Positions 1-5,186 of a stretch of DNA of 5,186 nucleotides are shown here, piece after piece. Under the pieces are notes generated by a model. That model was not told the DNA's origin, ran no database searches, and saw only the letters and a list, made by a program, of their open reading frames with translations. Each line of letters opens with the position of its first letter. Positions within the stretch are counted from its first letter, which is position 1. Source of the stretch: an uncultured Porphyromonadaceae bacterium. Its GTDB lineage: Bacteria > Bacteroidota > Bacteroidia > Bacteroidales > Muribaculaceae. The position numbers were made by a program, and so were the translations under genes. The stretch spans positions 1 through 5,186 of the forward strand of contig CAMWZE010000148.1 in the NCBI GenBank assembly GCA_947178685.1, read 5' to 3'.

Positions 1-720
1 CTCAAGGAGAGCGAACGTTCTGCCACCGAAATGCAACTCATAAGGCTCGATTCCCTCCGTAATGCCTACGAAGTAAATGCGGCATTCATAAAGAATCTGC
101 AAAATGTGTTGAATCCTTCTGCCTTTGATCAGAAATCTCTCTATACAAGCTCCCCTTCAGCTGTCGCTGATTCCATCAATGTTGAACCGAAAAATTCTCC
201 TTTCCATGCTGAAGCTATTCTCTCCGCTTCTCCGGATGAGATAAAATTTGCTGCCATGATGAGAAATCGCGAAAAATACAATGTTTCTATCGTGGCTCCT
301 CTCGCTGCTGAGAGCATGATGTTCTCTCCCCTCAATGAGGCTGCAGTATTCTCTATGAAATCGCGTGAAGCAACAAAAGCGGAGGTGATACTCCCTGTTC
401 GTTCATCAATCTCTTCCATTGCAGATGGCACTGTGATATCTGTAAGTCAATCAGTCAAAAATGGTGGTAGCTCGGTGATAATACAGCATCCGAAAGGGTT
501 CTTAAGCCGTATTAGCCGACTGGGAACGGTCATTGTTGAGCCTGGCGATAACATAACCGGTGGACAAATCATCGCCTTTACCAACCAAGGGAACGCCCGG
601 AAAGGGGAATCTGTAAATCTTGAGCTTTGGCATAATGGTGATCCTCTCATCCCTTATAATTATATAGGTGTACATAGTGGCGATCCCCGTCCTCCCCTCA
701 TCTCTCCCGGCTTTCCCTGA
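1..720 (+). CDS. Degenerate M23/LytM-fold envelope protein, 3' part (5' end outside window)
   Basis: The frame is open from base 1, so the ATG at 31 is internal and the true start lies upstream. 239 residues are visible. Residues 1-40 are polar and heptad-like, probably the end of a coiled coil. Residues 40-85 are a Ser/Ala/Pro-rich linker. From about 92 (EKYNVSIVAPL) to 218 the pattern follows the LytM domain of Bacteroidales M23 proteins: ADGTV turn, IIQHPKGF strand, VEPGDNITGGQIIAF, then LELWHNGDPL and YNYI. The enzyme's key residues are missing: the HxxxD motif reads ATKAE (124-128), the mid-domain His is Arg173, and HxH reads SVN (204-206). I infer a non-catalytic LytM factor, comparable in principle to EnvC/NlpD, which activate amidases; the partner is unknown. 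The N-terminal membrane anchor usual in this family would be outside the window. A Pro-rich tail of about 17 residues follows the domain. dxr begins 60 bases downstream, the usual Bacteroidales neighbourhood. The family call is fairly sure; the function is inferred. Confidence 0.82.
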   Translation, partial: LKESERSATEMQLIRLDSLRNAYEVNAAFIKNLQNVLNPSAFDQKSLYTSSPSAVADSINVEPKNSPFHAEAILSASPDEIKFAAMMRNREKYNVSIVAPLAAESMMFSPLNEAAVFSMKSREATKAEVILPVRSSISSIADGTVISVSQSVKNGGSSVIIQHPKGFLSRISRLGTVIVEPGDNITGGQIIAFTNQGNARKGESVNLELWHNGDPLIPYNYIGVHSGDPRPPLISPGFP

Positions 721-780
721 TAACATCACGGATGCCCGCTCAATCCTCACCCCTAACCTCTAAATAAAACATAAACAATA
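681..780 (+). promoter_or_regulatory. C-rich, then A-rich segment leading into dxr
   Basis: The end of the LytM gene and the following spacer are C-rich and G-poor: I count 40 C and 9 G in 681-770. The last bases before the GTG (about 761-780) are A-rich with no G and no Shine-Dalgarno match, the usual look of a Bacteroidota translation start. I see no Bacteroides-type promoter (TTTG and TAnnTTTG) and no hairpin with a T-run, so read-through from the upstream gene into dxr is plausible. The C-rich part could equally serve Rho-dependent attenuation; that is inference only. Confidence 0.3.
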
Positions 781-1953
781 GTGAACCATAAAATCAAAAA
801 CATAGCAATACTCGGGAGCACCGGTAGCATCGGAACTCAGACTCTCGACATAATCGCGGAATATCCTGATAAATTCCGTGCTGTGGTCCTGACAGCACGC
901 CGAAATTGGCGCCTTCTTGCTGAACAGGCTCGAAAATTTAATCCCATCCTCGTTGTTATATCCGAAGATGAATATTACCTTCCTCTGAAGGAGGCATTGG
1001 CTGATACATCTGTGAAAGTATTGGCGGGATCTGAAGCCATCGTAGACGCTGTCGCACTCCCGGATGTTGAGGTCGTCGTGACTGCAATGGTCGGCTACAG
1101 TGGACTGCTGCCCACTATCTCTGCTATCAGAGCCGGTAAGACTATCGCCCTCGCTAACAAGGAGACCCTTGTAGTTGCAGGAGAGATAATTACAAGTATG
1201 CTCAGTGAGTCCAAATCTCAGATCGTTCCTGTCGACAGTGAACACTCTGCAATTTTCCAGTGCCTGGTGGGAGAAAAGAGATCTCAAGCAAGAAAAATTC
1301 TTCTCACTGCAAGTGGTGGACCGTTCCGGAAGTTTTCAAAAGAACAGCTTGAAACAGTCTCGGCTGCCGATGCTCTTCGCCATCCCAACTGGGACATGGG
1401 AGCAAAGGTCACTATCGACTCTGCTTCCATGATGAATAAGGGGTTCGAAATGATTGAGGCCAAATGGCTCTTCGGCTGCACTCCTAACGATATCGAGATT
1501 GTAGTTCATCCTCAGAGCATTGTTCACTCTATGGTGGAATTTGTCGATGGGTCAGTGAAGGCACAGCTCGGTGTGCCTGATATGCGCTTGCCTATTAGAT
1601 ATGCACTCGGATATCCTGAACGTCTGCCGTCAAATAACCAGAACCTTTCATTATGTCAATATGCAACCCTCACTTTCGAGGCTCCTGATTACGACAAATT
1701 CCCATTGCTCGGATTTGCATTCGATGCAATACGCCGGGGGGGTAACATGCCATGTATCCTTAATGCAGCAAACGAAAAAGGTGTGGCCGCTTTCCTTAAC
1801 GGAAGAATAGGCTTTACGGATATGCCTAAACTCGTAAGCTACACAATGGAGCATACCCCTTTCATTCCGGTTCCCGACCTTGACGCTCTTGTAGCAACCA
1901 ACAAAGAAGCCCTCAATATAGCCGACGAGTGTCTCTCTCGCCATATCCGTTAA
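781..1953 (+). CDS. dxr: 1-deoxy-D-xylulose 5-phosphate reductoisomerase (Dxr/IspC)
   Basis: This cytoplasmic enzyme converts 1-deoxy-D-xylulose 5-phosphate to 2-C-methyl-D-erythritol 4-phosphate with NADPH and a divalent metal, the committed step of the MEP isoprenoid pathway and the fosmidomycin target. The protein is 390 residues, near the family's usual 390-400. It shows the NADPH-binding loop GSTGSIG (12-18), ALANKETLV (123-131), metal ligands in VDSEHS (Asp152, Glu154), the substrate-binding SGGPF (178-182), and HPNWDMG (201-207) followed by DSASMMNKGFE (213-223) with Ser214, Asn219, Lys220 and metal ligand Glu223. All expected catalytic residues are present. The start is GTG at 781: an in-frame TAA at 772-774 leaves no earlier ATG, GTG or TTG, and the Rossmann strand begins at residue 7, as in relatives. 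There is no Shine-Dalgarno sequence. It is followed after 24 bases by rseP, a pairing also found in proteobacteria. Confidence 0.98.
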   Translation: MNHKIKNIAILGSTGSIGTQTLDIIAEYPDKFRAVVLTARRNWRLLAEQARKFNPILVVISEDEYYLPLKEALADTSVKVLAGSEAIVDAVALPDVEVVVTAMVGYSGLLPTISAIRAGKTIALANKETLVVAGEIITSMLSESKSQIVPVDSEHSAIFQCLVGEKRSQARKILLTASGGPFRKFSKEQLETVSAADALRHPNWDMGAKVTIDSASMMNKGFEMIEAKWLFGCTPNDIEIVVHPQSIVHSMVEFVDGSVKAQLGVPDMRLPIRYALGYPERLPSNNQNLSLCQYATLTFEAPDYDKFPLLGFAFDAIRRGGNMPCILNAANEKGVAAFLNGRIGFTDMPKLVSYTMEHTPFIPVPDLDALVATNKEALNIADECLSRHIR

Positions 1954-1977
1954 ATTCTTATTTAATTTTTTCTGTTA
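1954..1977 (+). promoter_or_regulatory. AT-rich 24-base leader between dxr and rseP
   Basis: The spacer is T-rich (ATTTAATTTTTTCTG core) with no hairpin before the T-run, no Shine-Dalgarno sequence, and too little room for a full promoter. It best fits an operon-internal junction, with rseP translated from a dxr-rseP transcript. Confidence 0.4.
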
Positions 1978-3405
1978 ATGGAGACTTTTCTCATCCAGGC
2001 GGCGCAGCTTATTCTTGCGTTCGCAATCCTTGTGATAATTCACGAATTTGGCCATTTCCTATTCGCCCGAATATTCGGTGTGAAGGTGGAGAAATTCTAT
2101 ATCTTCTTCGACCCTTGGATAGAATTGTTCAAATGGAAACCTAAGAAATATGTCGGTGGCCTCGGTAAACAAAAAAACCTGAATGGCGCCTCTACTCAAA
2201 AAAAATCATCATTCTGGGGAGATACTGAATACGGAATCGGCTGGCTTCCACTCGGTGGTTACTGCAAGATTGCCGGAATGATCGACGAGAGTATGGACAC
2301 TGAGCAGATGAAACAACCCGCTCAGGAATGGGAGTTTCGCTCTAAACCGGCCTGGCAACGTCTGCTGATTATGATTGCAGGTGTGTTGTTCAACTTTCTT
2401 CTTGCTATTCTCATTTATGCCGGCATCGTTTATGCCACTGGTGAAAAATATGTTACCTTCAAGGAAGCTAAGTTAGGAATGGCTTATTCCGGTGAGGCTA
2501 AGAAAATTGGATTCATAGATGGAGATATCCCTCTATACGCCGATGGCAAAGAGCTAATCTCTCCTGTGGAGGGTCGCATGGAAATTATCCAGGCTAAGGA
2601 GGTGAAGGTGCTCCGCAATGGCTCAGACACTGTTTCAATTGCTATCCCGGAAAACTTCATTTTCAATCTCGACAAAGAGGCCAAAAGCGATACAGCTACA
2701 ATCAATTTCATGACCTACAGAATTCCGGCGAAAATCACACAAGTTATGCCGGGCGAAGGTGCTGCTAAAGCTGGGATTAAACCGGGCGATATTATTATAG
2801 GAGTTGATTCCACTAAGACTCCCTCTCTCGACGTTTTCCTTCCTGCTCTTGCAGGTCACGCTTCAGAGACGGTAAATCTCACCGTTCTCCGCAACAAGGA
2901 GGGTGTGGCAAACAACGACACTATTGTCATCCCCGTCACTTTATCTGAAGGAAGCAAGATGGGTGTCGGACTCGAAATCGACCCTTCTGCATTCTTTAAG
3001 GCTGAGGAGAAAAAATATAATATCTTCCAATCGATTCCTCGTGGCATTCAACTTGGCACCGACCGTCTCACATCCTACGCTCAATCAATGAAACTTGTTT
3101 TCACCAAAGAGGGTGCAAAAAGTGTAGGTGGATTTGGATCTATCGGTGCAATTTTCCCGGAGAAATGGGACTGGATTGCCTTCTGGAATATAGCGGCTTT
3201 TCTATCTGTGGCTCTTGCATTTATGAATATACTCCCAATTCCGGCACTCGACGGTGGACACGTTATGTTCCTCCTCTATGAGGTAATTACTCGTCGCAAA
3301 CCATCCGAAAAATTTATGGAATATGCACAGATGATTGGTATGGGACTCCTTATTCTGCTTCTTCTCTATGCTAACGGAATGGACATTGTCCGTCTATTCA
3401 AATAA
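1978..3405 (+). CDS. rseP: RseP-type site-2 zinc metalloprotease (family M50)
   Basis: An inner-membrane protease that cuts substrates within the membrane. In E. coli it cleaves anti-sigma factor RseA and remnant signal peptides; the substrate here is not shown by the sequence, and no anti-sigma factor lies nearby. The 475 residues carry TM1 (about 4-26) with the zinc motif HEFGH at 22-26; a membrane-associated segment WLPLGGYCKIAGMID (89-103); TM2 (about 129-152) with the family pattern AGVLFNFLLA (134-143); a weak first PDZ (about 162-215); a clear second PDZ (about 253-305, with AGIKPGD at 265-271); TM3 with NILPIPALDGGH (417-428), Asp425 being the third zinc ligand; and a last TM (about 448-466). 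All catalytic parts are intact. Between residues 54 and 82 is a Lys/Gly/Asn-rich stretch (KPKKYVGGLGKQKN...) that looks inserted relative to E. coli RseP and the Bacteroides proteins I remember. The ATG at 1978 places HEXXH at its normal distance from the N-terminus. Confidence 0.96.
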   Translation: METFLIQAAQLILAFAILVIIHEFGHFLFARIFGVKVEKFYIFFDPWIELFKWKPKKYVGGLGKQKNLNGASTQKKSSFWGDTEYGIGWLPLGGYCKIAGMIDESMDTEQMKQPAQEWEFRSKPAWQRLLIMIAGVLFNFLLAILIYAGIVYATGEKYVTFKEAKLGMAYSGEAKKIGFIDGDIPLYADGKELISPVEGRMEIIQAKEVKVLRNGSDTVSIAIPENFIFNLDKEAKSDTATINFMTYRIPAKITQVMPGEGAAKAGIKPGDIIIGVDSTKTPSLDVFLPALAGHASETVNLTVLRNKEGVANNDTIVIPVTLSEGSKMGVGLEIDPSAFFKAEEKKYNIFQSIPRGIQLGTDRLTSYAQSMKLVFTKEGAKSVGGFGSIGAIFPEKWDWIAFWNIAAFLSVALAFMNILPIPALDGGHVMFLLYEVITRRKPSEKFMEYAQMIGMGLLILLLLYANGMDIVRLFK

Positions 3406-3533
3406 TTAACTTCTCTACACATTATCCTCTCTCCTCCCAATTTCATATGTCTCCTCTCTCCAACCCCATCACCTCTCTCCTTACCCAACTTCGCTCCTCA
3501 TAAAACAGCTAAAACCGATTAATCACACATCTT
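3406..3533 (+). terminator. C-rich, nearly G-free spacer after rseP; candidate Rho-dependent terminator
   Basis: Seen: bases 3411-3500 contain 41 C and only 2 G, so the transcript could fold very little. Three exact copies of CCTCTCTCC occur at 3426-3434, 3453-3461 and 3472-3480. There is no hairpin plus T-run, so no intrinsic terminator follows rseP. Known: Rho loads on unstructured, C-rich, G-poor RNA rich in YC dinucleotides, and such 'C>G bubbles' mark rut sites. Inferred: this tract ends the dxr-rseP transcript or modulates entry into the methyltransferase gene. The part nearest the ATG (about 3500-3533) turns A-rich, as expected for a Bacteroidota start region. No TTTG/TAnnTTTG promoter is evident. 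Confidence 0.35.
3426..3480 (+). repeat. Three exact copies of the 9-mer CCTCTCTCC
   Basis: Copies start at 3426, 3453 and 3472, so spacing is 27 and 19 bases, not a tandem array. Flanking bases also resemble one another (TCCTCTCTCC, CTCCTCTCTCCAA, ACCTCTCTCCTT). On the other strand they read GGAGAGAGG. They could simply reflect the low complexity of the C/T tract, or be repeated protein-binding elements such as Rho YC contacts. Confidence 0.75.
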
Positions 3534-4712
3534 ATGAAAATCATAAAACTGAAACCTAAAAAGGAGGAATCGATCCTGCGCCACCATCCTTGGGTATTTT
3601 CCGGAGCAATTGCCGTGCTTCCGGAGAATCTTGAGGAGGGTGAACTTGTGAAAGTGACCAGTGCTGACGGTCGAATACTGGGTACCGGTCATTTCCAAAT
3701 CGGTAGCATAGCCGTACGTCTACTTGAATTCGGCGACAAAGAGATCTCCGATGACTTTTTCCAACGCCGTCTTGAGGCTGCTTTCCGTTTGCGGCAAGCT
3801 CTCGGTCTCATCAGACCTGATAACAATTGCTATCGGCTCGTGCATGGAGAAGGTGATTTCCTTCCGGGTCTTGTCATAGACATATACGGCGACACAGCCG
3901 TAGTACAAGCCCATTCTCCGGGAATGCACTTCGAACGGATGAAAATCGCACGTGCTCTAACAGAGATTCCGGAGGCTCTCATACGCAACGTTTATTACAA
4001 GAGTGAAACCACACTCCCTTATAAAGCTCGTCTCGACCCTCAAAACGATTATCTAATAGGTCGGTTCGATGGCAATATTGCAGTGGAAAACGGATTGAAA
4101 TTCAACATCGACTGGCTAAAAGGTCAGAAAACCGGGTTCTTTGTTGATCAACGAGAGAATCGTGCCCTTCTGGAAAAATTTGCCCATGGTCGTAAAGTGC
4201 TCAATATGTTCTGTTATACCGGTGGTTTCTCTGTCTATGCTATGCGTGGCGGTGCGCTGAAAGTTGATTCTGTCGATTCATCTGCTAAGGCTGCTGCTCT
4301 CACTGATGCCAACATAGAACTGAACTTCCCCGGTGACCCTCGCCACAAGACCCACGCTGTGGATGCCTTCAAATATCTTGCAGAGATGGAGAAGGATGCT
4401 TACGACTTGATCATACTTGATCCTCCGGCTTTTGCCAAACATCGCTCGGCTTTAAAGAATGGACTCATCGGCTACCGTAAGCTCAACGCCAAGGCGTTCG
4501 AGAAAATAAAACCCGGTGGCATCCTATTCACATTCTCATGTTCTCAGGTTGTCACCCGTGAGATGTTCCGTCTGGCTGTCTTCACGGCGGCCGCACAGTC
4601 CGGTCGCAAAGTGCGTATTCTCCACCAGCTTACCCAGCCGGCCGACCATCCTGTAGATATCTCTCATCCTGAAGGTGAATACCTTAAAGGGCTCGTTCTT
4701 TACGTAGAATAA
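3534..4712 (+). CDS. RlmI-type class I SAM-dependent 23S rRNA (cytosine-C5) methyltransferase with PUA domain
   Basis: A cytoplasmic RNA methyltransferase of the RlmI/YccW family; E. coli RlmI makes m5C1962 in 23S rRNA using S-adenosylmethionine. The 392 residues match the family length (E. coli about 396). An N-terminal PUA domain (about 1-75; HHPWVFSGAI near 17-26) is followed by a central region containing LVHGEGDFLPGLVIDIYG, then GQKTGFFVDQREN (197-209) leading into the Rossmann domain. SAM-binding motif I is NMFCYTGGFSVYA (224-236), the acidic loop is VDSVDSS, motif IV is LDPPAFAKH (295-303), and FTFSCSQ (332-338) carries the probable catalytic Cys336. All core motifs are intact. The ATG at 3534 puts the PUA domain at the very N-terminus, as expected; there is no Shine-Dalgarno sequence. 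A different target base in this lineage cannot be excluded, so I leave the symbol empty. The 128-base spacer upstream suggests a unit separate from rseP. Confidence 0.93.
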   Translation: MKIIKLKPKKEESILRHHPWVFSGAIAVLPENLEEGELVKVTSADGRILGTGHFQIGSIAVRLLEFGDKEISDDFFQRRLEAAFRLRQALGLIRPDNNCYRLVHGEGDFLPGLVIDIYGDTAVVQAHSPGMHFERMKIARALTEIPEALIRNVYYKSETTLPYKARLDPQNDYLIGRFDGNIAVENGLKFNIDWLKGQKTGFFVDQRENRALLEKFAHGRKVLNMFCYTGGFSVYAMRGGALKVDSVDSSAKAAALTDANIELNFPGDPRHKTHAVDAFKYLAEMEKDAYDLIILDPPAFAKHRSALKNGLIGYRKLNAKAFEKIKPGGILFTFSCSQVVTREMFRLAVFTAAAQSGRKVRILHQLTQPADHPVDISHPEGEYLKGLVLYVE

Positions 4713-4784
4713 TCCCATATTTTAGACTAATCCCGTATATGAAACATATCCTCTGCTTGTATACGGGTACGGTCTGTCTACGGG
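4710..4784. promoter_or_regulatory. Direct and inverted repeat cluster upstream of the M49 peptidase gene; possible operator or RNA switch
   Basis: Seen: the 11-mer TAATCCC(A/G)TAT occurs at 4710-4720 (overlapping the methyltransferase stop codon) and 4728-4738. CCCGTATA at 4732-4739 is exactly inverted as TATACGGG at 4760-4767, with a 20-base loop. Another TACGGG lies at 4779-4784 and TACGGT at 4768-4773, so CCCGTA could pair with either TACGGG. This is the layout of repeated half-sites for a regulator, or of two competing RNA stems in a leader. No T-run follows, so it is not a standard intrinsic terminator. A weak -7-like TATTTTAG (4718-4725; 5 of 6 to TAnnTTTG) lacks a TTTG at the right distance. 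Confidence 0.4.
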
Positions 4785-4820
4785 AGCATATACCATAAAC
4801 CACTAAACCAACCAATACAA

Positions 4821-5186
4821 ATGAAATATCGTCTCTCAACAATAATATTAGCAGCTATGCTCACACATCAGGCTAACGCGGTTGTCGATAAAAACTTTGA
4901 TTACCATGTCGACCGTTTCGCTGACATCGAGGTACTTCGTTACGAGGTGCCCGAATTCGACCGTCTTTCTCTCAACCAGAAACTCATGATCTATTATCTC
5001 GGAGAGGCCGCCCAAGCCGGGCGCGACATCCTTTGGGATCAGAATGGTCGCTATAACCTCCAGATACGCAAACTCTTCGAAAATATTTACAAGAATTATA
5101 AAGGCGATAAGAACTCTGCCGATTACAAAGCTTTCGAAACTTATCTGAAACAAATCTGGTTCGGAAATGGTATCTATCACCATTAC
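4821..5186 (+). CDS. Secreted dipeptidyl peptidase III (family M49), 5' part, truncated by the window end
   Basis: The frame opens with ATG at 4821 and has no stop through 5186, giving 122 residues of a protein normally near 670. M49 enzymes are zinc exopeptidases that remove dipeptides from the N-terminus of oligopeptides. Residues 1-20 are a signal peptide: basic MKYR, hydrophobic core, and an AxA-type cut site NA|VVDKNF after Ala20. No lipobox cysteine is present, so the mature enzyme should be periplasmic or secreted rather than a lipoprotein. The mature part (FADIEVLRYEVPEFD, then YYLGEAAQAGRDILWDQN, YNLQIRKLFENIY, and WFGNGIYHHY at the edge) matches my recollection of Bacteroides dipeptidyl peptidase III, sometimes mis-annotated as dihydrofolate reductase. 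The HEXXGH zinc motif would lie far downstream and cannot be checked here. The leader (about 4791-4820) is G-free and A/C-rich with no Shine-Dalgarno sequence. A 108-base spacer with repeats suggests its own regulation. Confidence 0.88.
   Translation, partial: MKYRLSTIILAAMLTHQANAVVDKNFDYHVDRFADIEVLRYEVPEFDRLSLNQKLMIYYLGEAAQAGRDILWDQNGRYNLQIRKLFENIYKNYKGDKNSADYKAFETYLKQIWFGNGIYHHY

Noticed and set aside
31..33. ATG at 31 as the start of the LytM-type gene
   Set aside because: The frame is open upstream to base 1 with coiled-coil-like residues, and family members have a membrane anchor and a longer coil first, so the start is outside the window.
760..1287. Open frame of 175 codons on the - strand opposite dxr
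   Set aside because: It lies wholly opposite a strongly conserved gene, its product has no recognisable domain, and it has no start context or partner. It is a shadow of dxr codon usage.
1929..2144. Forward open frame of 71 codons bridging dxr and rseP
   Set aside because: It overlaps the dxr end and the conserved HEXXH region of rseP in another frame. The product looks like neither a known small protein nor a membrane peptide.
4718..4725. TATTTTAG as a Bacteroides -7 promoter element
   Set aside because: It matches 5 of 6 fixed positions, but no TTTG lies 19-21 bases upstream; too weak to call.
4732..4767. Inverted repeat as an intrinsic terminator of the methyltransferase gene
   Set aside because: The loop is 20 bases, the stem only 8 perfect pairs, and the bases after it (TACGGTCTGTC) have no T-run.
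4848..5183. Open frame of 111 codons on the - strand opposite the peptidase gene
   Set aside because: The + strand here encodes a clear signal peptide and an M49 N-terminus; the opposite frame has no family features.
1..5186. Mobile element, CRISPR, tRNA/rRNA, toxin-antitoxin or defence genes
   Set aside because: No transposase or integrase motifs, terminal inverted repeats, regular repeat-spacer units, tRNA-like cloverleaf or such gene families are visible. The coding space is filled by five housekeeping-type genes.

Overview
This window looks like an ordinary chromosomal housekeeping segment of a Bacteroidota bacterium, most likely order Bacteroidales (family not resolvable; a gut lineage such as Muribaculaceae is only a guess). 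The reasons are: all five genes resemble Bacteroidales members of their families; the order M23/LytM protein, dxr, rseP is typical of that order; no gene has a Shine-Dalgarno sequence and start codons instead follow A-rich, G-poor leaders; and the last gene is a secreted family M49 dipeptidyl peptidase III of the Bacteroides kind. All genes lie on the + strand.

Layout. 1-720: 3' part of a coiled-coil plus LytM (M23-fold) envelope protein whose zinc and catalytic residues are all replaced, so probably a non-enzymatic LytM factor. 721-780: short C-rich, then A-rich spacer. 781-1953: dxr, second step of the MEP isoprenoid pathway, with a GTG start. 1978-3405: rseP, intramembrane site-2 protease, 24 bases downstream and probably co-transcribed. 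3406-3533: a striking C-rich, almost G-free spacer with three copies of CCTCTCTCC, possibly a Rho-loading/termination region. 3534-4712: RlmI-type 23S rRNA m5C methyltransferase. 4713-4820: spacer with a direct-plus-inverted repeat cluster built on CCC(A/G)TAT, a possible operator. 4821-5186: 5' part of a secreted dipeptidyl peptidase III, running off the end.

How the genes fit together. The first three form an envelope/isoprenoid cluster: the LytM protein acts on or near peptidoglycan, Dxr feeds isoprenoid precursors for undecaprenyl phosphate (the peptidoglycan lipid carrier), and RseP handles membrane protein turnover. The methyltransferase and the peptidase look like separate functions, divided from the cluster and from each other by spacers of 128 and 108 bases. 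I see no mobile element, CRISPR array, tRNA, rRNA, riboswitch or toxin-antitoxin system, and no convincing new multi-gene system. The observations most worth following are the degenerate LytM domain, the G-depleted tract after rseP, and the repeat cluster before the peptidase gene.
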